Assembly: GCF_040436345.1 (NCBI RefSeq)
Contig: NC_133234.1
Location: forward strand, 10,974,446-11,038,445
Direction: 5' to 3'
DNA length: 64,000 nt
DNA from: Pagrus major
Taxonomy: Eukaryota > Chordata > Actinopteri > Spariformes > Sparidae
A model generated the notes under the pieces. The model did no database searches and was not told the origin of the DNA. It worked only from the letters and a program-made list of their open reading frames with translations. Both the position numbers and the translations under genes were made by a program. Shown here piece after piece: positions 23,396 to 35,500 of the stretch (positions are counted from its first letter, which is position 1; each line of letters begins with the position of its first letter).

Positions 23396-25816
23396 TGGCC
23401 ACTCACTGCCTCTCTTGACGTAGAGGCTGAAGGAGGTCTGCAGCTTGCTGACGTCATTGCGGACGCTGATTTCCAGGCAGTGGACCCCGATGGAGGTGAA
23501 GGTGTGGTTCAGTCGGAGGGTGTTTTCATACAGCATGGTCAGCGTGCAGGCCCCCGACGTGTCCGGCACACAGTTGGGCAGGAAACGCCAGCAAACCCAC
23601 ATAGGAGGACTAAAGACACACAGACATACACATACGTGATTTACCTGCATTGGCCAAATACTGAATATAATTTCATATTAAAGGTGCAATATGTAGGAAT
23701 TTTGTTTGTTTGCTGTTCTGTTGATATGCTGCCCCCTCTTTGTTTTGAGAATGAATTAGACAGGAAGCCTATCCTTCTGTCACCTTTAAATATGAGAGAA
23801 GGATATTCTTTATCGTAATGATAATAGTTTAGCATTTCTTTCTTGTATTGAGAAAAAATGTCAGATTTAATTGGGAGTGTTTGTTTCTCTGCAGTCAGGA
23901 TAACCTGTTTTTTTTTATTGCAATTAACAGAAAATAAAAAACAAAATAAAGTGCAGCTTACCTTCCATCGACATGGAAAGCCAGATTGGTGTTCTGAGAA
24001 ACCTCATAGTCTGAAGGCCCCCTCAGCTCGATGTTTTTAATGACATCTACAGAATAATTTCAGTTATTAGTCATTTCATTATTTTCTAGGGTTGGTTTAA
24101 GCACGACTGTACTTGGAAAGACACAACATGTACTTTTATATTAATCCATTTTGCCTACTAAACATCTAATGGCAGTTAAACAAGATCATTTCACAATTCA
24201 CATTTAATATCTAAAGGCACTTTCTTTGATTAAAGGTGCAATATGTAAGAATTTTAGTTGGAAAAAATCACTAGAATTATCAAATGAATGTGAATAACAG
24301 CTCTGACATTATGATGTCTATGTATTGTGTTGCAAAGATATACTTAAGTTAGCATGCAAACCAGCTAGCCCCGACCCGGCCCGACACCAACAGTCCCCTG
24401 GTTCTCCAAACGTCCAGTCTGGACTGCTAACTTAGCTAACTAGCAAACGGCAGCTAAGGTTTGCAGCAGTTAGCGGTTACTCTGGTGATATGCTGCCCCG
24501 TATTTCCTTTGTATGAATTCAACAAGCGGCCAATTCTTACATATTGCAGCTTTAAAGGTAGAATTTTTTTACTTAAAACAATACAAATTAACTGAAATTC
24601 TCAAAACGTGTAGAAATAACAGTTTTGATGTTATGACGTCTATGTTTTTTGTTATTGTTATGTTATATATTTTGAGTTTGGATTAGACAGATGGTGATTA
24701 AACAATGTAGTGAAGGAGTAACCTGCCTCAGTCTGCCTCGTTTTATTGGCATTCACTGAAACTCGCCTGGGAACCTGCAACGTTACCTCACCTCACCATC
24801 TGATCATTTTTATGCATCAAGGAAAAACTGTACATTACAGGGACACTATGTACTTTTGGAATTTTAATATTTACAATATTAATAAGGTAATAACACAAAC
24901 TCCAATCAAACAATCTGTTCTCAGAGGAAAATAAGGTCCCCAGAACACTGTTTGAAGCTAGAAAGGTGGCAGGGTCCGCCACATATAAACAAAGTAAAAC
25001 AGTGTGAAATTGTGTTGTCCTTTAAGGTCAGTGTGTTAATTCAGTTTGTTCAGTCATGAAAACAAGAGAGTTTGTTTGCAAAACTACATATTGCACCTTT
25101 AACACTGAAATATTTTGACTCATCTAACTGCAACTATTTGTCCATGCCTAAATGAAACTACAAACCGAGCACTTGGACGTCCATGGAGTAGAAGTCAGTG
25201 AGTAGAGGTGCATACTCGGTCACATTCACCCCAACTTTCAGCCGCAGTGTGTAGTTTCCTGATGCTGCGTAATGATAGCGGACCACCGGCTCAGTCCCTT
25301 TAATCACCTCTCTGCATCACACATCAAAATATATATGAAAGGTAAAGAAAAGCCAAACATTCATTTATATTTTTTTCAGATAAGGAAAAGTCCTCGTACC
25401 CATTCCCTAGGTCCCAGGTGTAGTCGAATTTTGCCTTGCTGAAACTCTTCTGGGGATCGAAGAGTTCAAACATGGTCTCGGTGGGAACATCTGAAGCCAG
25501 TTCTCCTGTGTCCCTCACATAGGTGGCATTTCCATCCATCTGATAGAAAACCAACTTCCCAGCGATATTTTCTGTTCAAAAGAAATGGTATATTTAGCCG
25601 TGACGCCTGTAAGAAAAGTTGAAATGAGAAATGCTGCATGACCTACCCAAATCTGTCAAAGGGTCTGCGGTCTCTGCCACACCCAGGACGGCCAGGAGAA
25701 GGAGCATCAAGATCCAGACAACATTGCTTCTGTAGGCAAACATCCCACAGTTTAAAGAGAGGGAGCAAAAGTATCAAATATCTTAAATGTAATAGATGTT
25801 AGATGTACCTGTCCAT
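20724..25816 (-). CDS. tmem130: TMEM130, single-pass PKD-domain glycoprotein, complete
   Basis: Type I membrane protein of poorly known function. Coding exons in transcript order: 25809-25816, 25647-25729, 25400-25571, 25166-25311, 23962-24046, 23407-23609, 22027-22133, 20724-20864; all phases join, 945 nt, 314 residues. Signal peptide: VVWILMLLLLAVLGVAE. The PKD-like domain carries YTWDLGNG (about residues 80-87; human YSWDFGDG). A second domain has SPPMWVCWRF at 165-174 (human SPPLTVCWRL) and NHTF. One membrane segment lies at about 237-259 (FFVLSCAAILVATFSFITV), then a short tail ending FGSHYSS. N-glycosylation sequons include NAT, NYT, NVT and NHT. It is about 120 residues shorter than human (435), mainly lacking the first ectodomain region. 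Start choice: the 8-base coding exon ATGGACAG or, if the 79-base intron is retained, an in-frame ATG at 25741-25743. Confidence 0.9.
21287..21951. mobile_element. Long hairpin element (TTCACCCAAAAAT family) in tmem130 intron 7
   Basis: Left TTAAAGCATAAATTCACCCA and right TTGGGTGAACTCATCCTTTAA are inverted ends, and the inner arms also pair ('aagtccccatct' against 'agatggggactt'; 'ctccagaaatgttttgta' against its inverse). Arms are about 170 bases or more. TTAA at both edges suggests TTAA target use, as in piggyBac or Kolobok relatives. It ends about 75 bases from exon 7. Confidence 0.75.
23322..23392. repeat. (GT)n microsatellite, (CA)n in the tmem130 transcript
   Basis: A 71-base pure dinucleotide run. 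On the transcript strand it reads CA and starts 15 nt after the exon 6 donor. Confidence 0.95.
23679..23789 (+). mobile_element. Internally deleted GGTGCAATATG-family element, tmem130 intron 5
   Basis: Only about 110 bases: left end TTAAAGGTGCAATATGTAGG, then 'ttgatatgctgccccctct' and a right end CACCTTTAAA. The GCTAGC-rich centre is deleted. Confidence 0.65.
24231..24655 (+). mobile_element. GGTGCAATATG-family element plus adjoining partial copy, tmem130 intron 4
   Basis: A full copy runs from TTAAAGGTGCAATATGTAAG (24230) to TTCTTACATATTGCAGCTTT (about 24553). A second left half follows at once (TTTAAAGGTAGAATTTTTTT to about 24655) without a right end. Confidence 0.7.
24840..25102. mobile_element. 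Related inverted-repeat element, tmem130 intron 4
   Basis: Begins 'cagggacactatgtac' and ends 'ctacatattgcaccttt'. Its centre ('gttctcagaggaaaataaggt') recurs inverted at 32585-32625 and 44435-44470, so it marks a second dispersed family. Confidence 0.5.
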
Positions 25817-27217
25817 ATCTGCTGGTCCTCTCAGAGGACCTCAAACAGAAGATGTTAATCCTGAGAGGAGGAAAAGGCGTGATGAGGCCCTTTTTGACTG
25901 AGCATGCAGATGAGAGCCATAAAGGCTTGAAATTGTCCCCATGCGTTTCAATCATGTGGTTCAGGAAGAACAATCAGCTTTTGAGTCGGGACTCTGGCCT
26001 GGGTCACATTCCTCTCAGAGATGTGGGACTTATATCTTTCTGAGATATACAGTTTTATCTGAAAGAAGAAATAAAAACAAAGTAGGCTATAAATTTGATA
26101 AGGGCGCTGGATACAACTTTGCTACAGGAGATATCCACATGGTGGTGCTATCAACTCAAGAATCAGCCAAAAAGTTTGTTCAAAGTGACTTGTTGCTGGG
26201 ATTGTTCCTGAATTATGTTTAGAGGAAGTTGCCAGATTAAAATACATGGTAACTGTCTTGAAAGGCAGCTCTGGCAGGCTGCACAGATAAATATGTTGAA
26301 TATAAATGTTATTACCATTTCTTGCTGGCCTATATTCAGATTTGATTGTAAAACTCAGCATATTTTTTTTCTTTTTTTTGACAATTGTCTCTTGTTTTCA
26401 GTACAGGGGCCCAAAAATGACATGTTGAACTGAAATGTCAAGAGTATTGCATTATCAATCATCCTTGAGTCCTTAGAGAAGGGTTCAGTGTTACTGCTGA
26501 TGTTAACCTTAGCAAACGGATCTGAAACCTTAAAATAAACATAACAATGGGATGAATACAGTTTCTTTGTCAGTGTCATTATAAAAGACGTCATGCTATT
26601 AGGGCACAGTGGGCTGCTGACTCTTTTTTGTTTCATGGCGCTGTCTGGCCTCATGCTGCCTCACATAAAAATGTTTCCAGATCCACATAATGAAGGTAGT
26701 ACAGACCTTAAATATAAATTCAAGAGAGCGCTAGTATCTGATTGGAAAGGAGTTGAATCAGTAATTGTCTGACACTATTAGATGTCACTTGTTCCCCCGA
26801 GGCCGCCAGCTGGGTTAATCCAGCCATGTTTGCAAACATATATAGTGTGTTGCAACTAGAAAATGGGAGTAATGTGGTGTATTTTATATTTTCTGGGTCA
26901 CATGTGTATGTAAAATGTACACATGTACATGGTTGATGATACTTTACATTGTGTAAGAATGCAGCCTTCACTGAATCAGCACTAATGGCTTTTCAGTTGA
27001 AGGGGTTTATCGCCCCCATCAGGCCATGGGCAGTAATGTTTTACAGTAAATGCCAACATGTGACATTTTCACTCAGCCAATATGTAATACAGCTCAATAT
27101 GTCATCATTTAGGTTGTATAAAAACAGCATTTCACATGTGAAAGCTAACATGTGGCCCATTCAGGTGTGAGTTTATCATGAACTCAGTGGCAAAGTACAT
27201 TTACTCAGGTACAGGGC

Positions 27218-27588
27218 TTAAAGGATAAGTTCACCCAAAAATGAAAATTCTTTCAATATCTACTCACCCTCATGCCGACTGGAAGCCGGGTGAAGTTTTG
27301 TAGTCCACAAAACACTTCTGGCAAACAGTGTTGCAGCATTCTCCTAAACAACTGCAGCAGATGGGGACTTTTTAATATGTCTTCATTCAGGTTGTATAAA
27401 TGTGTTTGTTTTTTTCTTTAACATTTTCAAACAAGTCCCCATCTACTTCAGTTATTCAGGAGAACGCTGTTTTGCTGTGATGCTCCAGAAAAGTTTTGTG
27501 GGCTACAAAACTTCACCCGACTGTCCATCGGCATGGGGCTGAGTCATTGATGAGAGAATTCCTGTTTTTGGGTGAACTTATCCTTTAA
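27218..27588. mobile_element. Hairpin element (TTCACCCAAAAAT family), short complete copy
   Basis: Left TTAAAGGATAAGTTCACCCA and right TGGGTGAACTTATCCTTTAA are near-perfect inverted ends of about 24 bases with TTAA at each edge. The inner arms pair as in the 21287 copy, but the spacer is about 300 bases shorter. Confidence 0.8.
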
Positions 27589-27822
27589 GTGAACAATATT
27601 TCCATATTATAATGCATGATACTTCTCTGTACTTCAGTAATTGACAGCTACAGTCAATTTATTTACAGATTATTTAACAATATTTTCATACAAAACATGG
27701 AAGACGTTGCAAAGAAGATTATATTGTGAAATTGAATTGAATGCGACTCAACACCAGTAAATAAAGTTATTAAAACTGGCTCCATCTCGATCAGCTGCAA
27801 CATTTGAATGCTGCTTTTCATG

Positions 27823-27828
<6 letters not shown>

Positions 27829-27856
<28 letters not shown>
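27829..27856. repeat. (TTA)n microsatellite
   Basis: Pure trinucleotide run in intergenic DNA. Confidence 0.9.
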
Positions 27857-28193
27857 ACATTATAATAATAATCTTACGTCACAATATAACATGGCAGTAG
27901 GGCAATTCTGCATAATGAGTACTTTTAAAGGAAATACTCACATATTTTTACTTGGAATGAAAGACTTTACTTCAATAAAGGACCTGAATATACATACTTC
28001 CATACTTCACAGTACTGTCCAGACATTTGTGTCACAGCTCCCCCTCTGGGCCAATCAGGGCTTCTTTTGTTAAATACCAAAAATGTGTCATGCCTTCAAC
28101 AGCTGTTTGTTTTTTTTATAACTTACATGCAGAATCACACGATCTCATAACTTTTTATTACATCACACGCTTCAATTTGCATAGCAGCTCTCG

Positions 28194-28201
28194 TGACGTC
28201 A
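28194..28201 (+). promoter_or_regulatory. baiap2l1: Palindromic CRE in the baiap2l1 promoter
   Basis: TGACGTCA followed directly by CGCCCCTCC, a GC-box-like run, 286 bases before the start codon and just ahead of the CT-rich and CpG-rich 5' UTR region. It is the same 8-mer as in the nptx2 promoter. Confidence 0.55.
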
Positions 28202-28234
28202 CGCCCCTCCTCCGCCCTCCTCATCATCAGCCCC

Positions 28235-28240
28235 TCTCCC

Positions 28241-28276
<36 letters not shown>
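28235..28276. repeat. (CT)n tract in the baiap2l1 promoter or 5' UTR
   Basis: CT-rich run with two CCC interruptions, followed by CpG-dense DNA (28280-28345). Confidence 0.85.
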
Positions 28277-28486
28277 AGTCAGTGCGCGAGCCGCCGGCTG
28301 CTGAGCGTCTCCCTCACCACACGCGCGGAGTGAGCGAGGGTGCAGACACAAGGAGCAGGAGCGTCTGCGGGGATTTATTATCATCCGGAGCGATTGAACA
28401 CCTGGATTTACGATTGCTGCGTGTTTTTGTTGTTTATCTTTTTATTTTTTATTTGACTTTCTGGGCTTGAGAAACAACCTGCCACC

Positions 28487-29164
28487 ATGTCTGGGGCTCC
28501 AGAGGATGTGAGCAAGCTTACTGAAAGCACATACAAGGTGAGTGAAAGGAGATCATTGATGGATAATTGATAGGTGTTGATGGTTTATAGGCGGACTATC
28601 AGCTTTGTTATAGTTTTACCTTAAATCACAGAGATTACAAAAGTTACATTGTAAGACAGAGTTTGACCCCTTACGTGACTCACACTCACACAGCAGCCGA
28701 AACTTTCTACTGTTGTTTACAAGGGCAAAGCATTCTTGTGCTGTAATTACAGCCTGCAAAGTCCAACAACAACAACAACAACAACAAAAGCCACATCAGG
28801 CACACACCCTAACATTTAATAACTCCAGGGATGAATAAATCAAAGCAAACCACAGAGAAGTCTGTCTGACAAGTGAGTGATGAGCGAGAAGAAGCTTTCT
28901 ATCATCACTCAACCTGTCAAATGATTTGATCAATAGTCATTTGATCACTGGATTAGTCTTGTTCAGTGAGAGTAGGTTAATCTAATCACGTTGGCACCTC
29001 TGCCTCTCTCCTGTGATAAGCAGCTGAGAGTGTGTTGAAGTCTACAAGACAAAGTTTAGAGGTTGGAAGGTTGTTTTTTGGTTTAAGTTTAAACTTTTAT
29101 AGTAGAATTAGGGTTAAATATTACTTTATCAATTGGAAATCCTCCCAGGTTTAGTAATATAAAC

Positions 29165-29234
<70 letters not shown>

Positions 29235-29479
29235 GTGACAGAGAGAGGGAGAGAGAGAGTCAAACCTGTAGTTTACAGTGTGTCACAGTTTCAGCTGGGA
29301 GGGAGATGAGAAAAAAAAAGAAAGCAAGGAACCTGTTTCCCTCTCTCTCTCTCTCTCTCCTCTGCTCTGCTCCTTTCTTCATGTAAAGTCATACCTGCCC
29401 CTTCATTGTTCTATTGAGGGTGTGCCAGGGGAATAGAGACTGGGAGTTGAACAGCACTTGATTGTTGAGGCATTTCAAT

Positions 29480-29529
<50 letters not shown>

Positions 29530-32500
29530 GGGGCTGGGGTTTGGGAGGGGAGAGTTGGGGATGAGGTTCGTGCTGCAAATAGCAGTGTGGGACTTTGCTC
29601 TTTTGACGGGAATTGTAAAAGCACACGTGAGGGGTCAGGTTAAAGATTGAAGGTTTTATTGTTCTCACATGGTGGTATTTATAGAGCAAAAGCACAAACA
29701 CTTGCACTTGTTTTCATGGATTTCTCTTCTCCACCCACTCCCGTAAAAAATAGCCCTATGAGTTGCGTTATGCTCGCCAAGCCCTTTTTCAAAAAATAAA
29801 GAAATCAGAGATGTTTGTGAGTAAGCGAAAGAGAAAGTGGCAGTACAAAAAAATTGTGAAACTTGCTGATTTTACTTCACAACCCGTTAATCTCTGCTGT
29901 TTGTTTCAGATTGTGATGGATCAGCTCAACCCAGGCCTGAGGAACCTGGTCAACCTGGGGAAGAGCTATGAGAAATCAGTCACAGGTCAGTGACATTCAG
30001 TGTCAACAGTATCTCCACCAATCAGAGAGTTTGGTTTAAAATGATCCAGTTGGTGACCTGATGATGTTTGTCTGTCTCCCCACGCAGTGATGACTCTTGC
30101 TGGAAAGGCCTATTTTGATGCAGTGTCAAAGGTTGGAGAGAACGCTATCGTGTCTCCGGTCTCCAGAGAGCTTGGTGAGTTTCAAGCGAGTCCAGGTTAC
30201 ATCCAACGCCTGCAGTGATATACAGTAACTCTCAAGGGGGTCTGCTGGATATCCATGTTTGAATGTCTCTGTGGGGATGCTAGGGCTCGAAAAATATTTA
30301 GATTTATTCACTTTATAGTCGAGAGTTAGATGAAAAGATTGATACCACACTCATATTTGTACGGTGAATATGAAGCTAGAGCTAGCAGCAGGTTAGCCTA
30401 ACTTATCATAAAGAGTGGGAACTGGGGGAAGCAGCTAGCCTGGCTCACTCCAAAGGTATCAAAACCAACCTATCACCCCCTCGATAGCTCACTAATTAAC
30501 ATGTAGCTAATTCGTTTATTCTCTTCAAAACCCAAAATGTAAAAATGAGCCATTAGTTGTGGCCACGCTCCAGGTTTTATGTCAACGCCCTCGGATAGAC
30601 CCACAGATCTATACCAACCACATCCCTTGTTCTTTGCTTACCAGTATTTGCACACTTAGGTACATAATGATATATATGGAATTATGAAAATGATACACTT
30701 AATTTAACAGAAACATGATCCTTTCCTCAAGTTACCGAAGTATTTTATTAACTGATTAGTTGTGGTGCTTAAACCTAACCCAAGTGATCTTTTCCTAAAC
30801 CTAACCAAGGAGCAATGGTGCCTAAACTGAACCTAAGTTATATTTTCCAAGTAGTTTTTGGGGCTAAACTTTAACAAAACTTAACCGAACTGCAACCATT
30901 TCTTATACATCATTTATGTAATGTATGTCAGAGTCGTTAGCACCTTTCTTATCTTGTTGTCAGGTACCGTGTTGCCAGCAACAGATAAACCTCGTAAAAA
31001 TGCCAATTTGTCATATTACGAGTATTTTATGAGTCAAGCAAACACTATACATTTTTAATTAGTGATGATTAAAGGGACAGTTACATAGACTTTGCCTTGG
31101 AGAGCCAGGGGAGCCTCAGTTTCTAGTCTTTATGCTAAGATAAGCTAACCACCTGCTAGCTGCAGCCTTATAGGCATCTTACACATACAAGCGTCATATT
31201 GATCTTGATCTTCTCATCTAGAAAGTGAATACCGGTGAGTGCATTTCCCACAAACGTCGAACTGACTCTTTGAAGTCACTAAGAAATGATAAAAGTGACG
31301 TTCTCGCTTACAACACCGCACTTGTTTCACACAAACACACATGAAATCGTCTCTGCACAATCGTCTAAGCACCTTTTCTATGCAGCTTCATCACGGTGAC
31401 ATATTTCGCCTCCATACATCCATGATCCCAAATGCAAGTCAATTATGCAAACATCTGGAAATAACGTTGATTGAACCCTCACGGCACAATAGCGGCAGAA
31501 ATTCATTATTGCCTGCTGTCTACCTCTCGCTCTGATTGAAGTGCTTCCTCTCTATCCCTTCTCTGAGGCTGCCATCAAGTTTGTACAGGTTGTTTTTCAT
31601 CCATGGTGTGACTCATCTCCAATTATTGTGTTAGTGGTAAAATTTGGAGCTGACCCACTTTGTCCATTGGTCCTAATTTTGTGCTATTATGATTAATCAA
31701 GCTGTTTTTGTATTCTGCTGCGTCACTCCTGCAGGGTTATAAATTGGCTTCATGTACGCTCGGGTTGATGTGACACGCAGGGAATCAGAGTAGAGCAGAA
31801 AAATAACTGTCATTTGGTCTTCTAAGGGAAAATTGTGACCACAGTGGATGCTGCTTCCATTTACATCATTGTACGTGTCTTTGCAAAATTGCTGTGGACT
31901 TTCCCTTCTTTGGCATTTGCATGACTTCAAATCATAAACAAAATTTGGTGACTTGTCAGTTCAGGTGAAGCGACTTTCACAAAGCTGTCACTGTGCGAAT
32001 GACACACGATCAGGTTTGCCTGTCACGTTCGGACAAAGTGTCAGTAAATGTATAAGGAAGTTAGCAAGATGCCAACGCAGCAAGGCCAAACGTTAGAGCA
32101 GCGTCGGTGTCTGAAGATGAAACCATGAAGAAAACATTTCATCGTGCCTTTTCTTGTCCATTCTTCTGAAAACTCAGTAACATTAAGAATAAACTCAGCT
32201 TGGCTTGATGTCTGGCAGAGAGTCTGCAATGAAACATTTACTGTGATTGAAGAAAATGTCCGTCCTCCACTGTGATGCAGAGTTGATCGAGTTTGTCAGG
32301 CCGCACCTCAGCTAACAATACTTCATTGCTTCATTAAGTAATATGTTTACCTCACGCGGCCGGTCGTTGACATTTTGCCTGCATACCAGAAACAGCGAGG
32401 TGGAAAGTTAGCAGGTTTAACATCCATTAGTGCATTTCTAAGTGAAACCTTTCTGCCTTAAAGCTGCAGAAGAAATTTTAATCAGAGGAGAAAGATCTTC

Positions 32501-35500
32501 ACTGACTAATCAAACTAAATAAACAAACTCTCTTCTTCTTCTTCATGACTGAATAATTTGAATAAACAAACTATAAGCCTCAACCTTATTTTCCTCTGAG
32601 AACAGCGTGTTTACTCAGTTATGGAAAACATAAAACACACAAAACATATGTCATTAAATGTGAACTGGCACATTTTAGGAAAAGAATCAAAAGTGTATTT
32701 TTATAGGGATTGACCTTTTGTTGTGACCCCGATCATAAGAATCCATCCTTACATTACAATGGCTCCTGGTATAAAGGCACATGTGGTGTTTCTTGACTTT
32801 CCCGGAATAGGCGACGACAAGACGGTGTGAATTCTTTCACACGTTGCAGGAGGATGGCAGCAAACACACTGAACAAACAGACAGACAGAGAAGACTGTCT
32901 TCCCACCGCTGATCCTCCTCATCCCCCCTGTTCCTCCATCTGCCTCACCAATCCCCCCGCCAGTCTGTTTCTGGAGGCCTGGATCAAACTTGTGTAGAAA
33001 TGAGGGACCGTTTACTTCTGTGTTTTATAACTAAACACGAGACGTAAGACAGAGTTAAACAATGGTGGATGTGTCAGAACCTGAAGACATTACGACAGTA
33101 CAGCTGTCTTTCTTGCTTCCGCATGACTGCTTTTACAGGATTCACTGTTGCTCATTATTGCCTCAAGTGAATCTTATCACTCTCTCCATCGCTGACAGTA
33201 GGATGCTTGATTGAAGAGAGTCAAATAATTCAGTATAATTTGCTTTAAACTGCATTGCTGTCGAGAAGGACAGACAAAATACATTAACATGTTGTTATGA
33301 CGAGCTCTCAAACTGCGGACAGTAGAGATGGGTTGTGTTGTTTTTTTCCTCCCTCTGTGAATGGTGCGGTGTAAAAAGCACTTGCGTCACAGTGGTTGGC
33401 AGGTATTTGCAGAAAGTTACCTGAGGCTTTTTACTTCATACTGCACTGCTCCGTTTAACTATAACCACAGTTTGTCCACATTTTTCTCTTACATAGTGAT
33501 GGTATAATCGAAGTGAAAGTATAAGAGAAGTCACACTTGAGTAAAATGAGTAAACATGTTCGCTTCCTCTTAAAAAAGTTACTTTAAACTTCTAAAGTAG
33601 TTAAAAGTCGGCCTCTTATTAACCCTCAGATGAGATTTTGTCCCATGTCACACTTCAACTAATCATCTAGTCCCAAGTTTTCCGTCCGTGGTCGTTTAAT
33701 GGGCTGTTAACGCTAACTAGTTGCAAAAATGTACCTTTGTGTTTCTAGGCTATGAGATAGCATTGTCTTCCTACAACTTATAAAATTAAATCTGTAAGCA
33801 ATAAAACACACCTTCATTCAATAAACGTAGGGGTTTTGCCACTTTACTAGACGTCGGGCTGCTAACGTTCGCTAACGTAAGAAAGATAAACAGTACACAA
33901 TACATTCAGGGATTTTACGGTTCTGGTGCTAGGTGGCTAATGTAAGCTAACATAAGAAAGAGACAGAATACACAATACATCCAAGGGTTTTATGTTTTTA
34001 CTTGGACTGGTGTAGCTAATGTTGGCTAACATAACTTAAAAAAGTAAATAACAGACAATAGATTCAGGGATTTTAGGCATTAGGCTACTTGCTCTGGTCG
34101 GTTAGCACCAGCAGCAAGGTGGCTAATGTAAGCTAACATAAGAAGGACGGGCAACATATTCAGGGGTTTTACATATTTACTCGGACTGGTATCAGCAGTA
34201 GTTAATGGAGGCTAATAATAGGTAATGTAAAACAGGTATTGCTGTGTAACTGATGTTACTGAGCTTGACTTCTTCTCTAATTTGCTCCATTTGCCACAGT
34301 GTCATTTAGCATCATTTTCTCCAAAAGTAGGTTAGCCTAAAACAACAGGAGTAGACCAAAACAGTTTGTTGTTTTCTGCTTTACCACCCATTCTCGTCGC
34401 TGTTCCCTGCCATTGCAGTGCAGCTGGCATGCAATATATCACTGTGTATATTTAAAAGTCACAGTTATCAGTGGGTGTACAATTAGAAACTTCCTGTGCA
34501 TTAGCGCATGACCGGACTCTGCAGGGAGTTGCCACTCCGCTCTGAAAAGCAGCAGGTAGTGAGGGACTGAAAACGCTACAGCAGAAAGAATAGCAGCATC
34601 CCCACCCCTTCCACCTTTTCTCTGCGCCGTTTGCCACGCTTCAGTCAAAATTGTTTTTTTGAAATATTGAAGCAGTCAGCATGACAGAAATGGTAATCTC
34701 CCCAGAACGGGCAGACTGCTGAGTGTTTCCTGCCGATAGCTTCTGAAACAGGTTTTGACTTTTGAGAGGAGCCGCTTCTCTGAAGGGTTGTTGATGTTAT
34801 GTCTGTGACATTTCAAACATCTGGCTCAGAGCTATTAAATGGGATTACTCTCAAGACTCAACACACGGTATTGCCTGTATAATCAATACGTGGCGGGCAG
34901 TTTAACTGTAATCACAGACATCATCAGGGAACTAAATGGTTCCCGAAAGTCAGAAGATGCTCCTCCCTTCATTTTTCTGCCTGTGTCTTAGGCCCCCAAA
35001 AACTTATGTGTAGTTAACTTCCTTTATTTGAGAGAGAATGATGAAGACTCACTATTATGTCTCCCTAATGAATGCTGTTTATATCTTGACCAATTAAGAA
35101 CGGGCCTACGGGGCGGCCCGGTAGCTCCGCCAGTAGAGCCTGCGCCCCGTGTACAGAGGCCCTGTCCTCTCCGCAGCGGCCCAGCGCCATAGCCTGACCT
35201 GCGGCCCTTTGCTGCGTGTCGTCCCCCCCCCCATCCCATTTCCTGTCATGTCTCCTGTCCTATGAATGAAGCCAAAAGGCCAAAAACATACTTATAAAAA
35301 AAAAGAGTAGGCCTATGTCTCCTTGTTTAGATCTTCGATCGTGGTCTCATCGTGGTCTCAAAATGTCATTCTCAGTATTTGAGACGTTGCATGTGACATT
35401 TCAGTGCTCGTGGAAGGCTGATCAGAGTAATGACGTGCAATAGGCCCCAAAGTTTAATTCGAAATACGCTGCAAATGCACTCGTTCACTTTCTTGCCAAG

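Larger units (their letters stand above)
25820..28190. other. Intergenic region between tmem130 and baiap2l1 starts
   Basis: Head-to-head spacer of about 2.4 kb. Apart from the hairpin element at 27218-27588 and a (TTA)n run at 27829-27856 I see nothing recognisable, although it must hold the tmem130 promoter. Confidence 0.5.

Noticed and set aside
23129-23650. A 173-codon open frame on the minus strand
   Set aside because: It joins tmem130 exon 6 to translated CA repeat (runs of His-Thr); only 23407-23609 is coding.
24846-25100. A missing tmem130 exon in the long intron 4 (24047-25165)
   Set aside because: Exons 4 and 5 join in phase with continuous homology, and this intron is mostly repeat elements.
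29168-29386. Cys-Val repeat open frame on the plus strand
   Set aside because: Translation of a GT microsatellite inside baiap2l1 intron 1.
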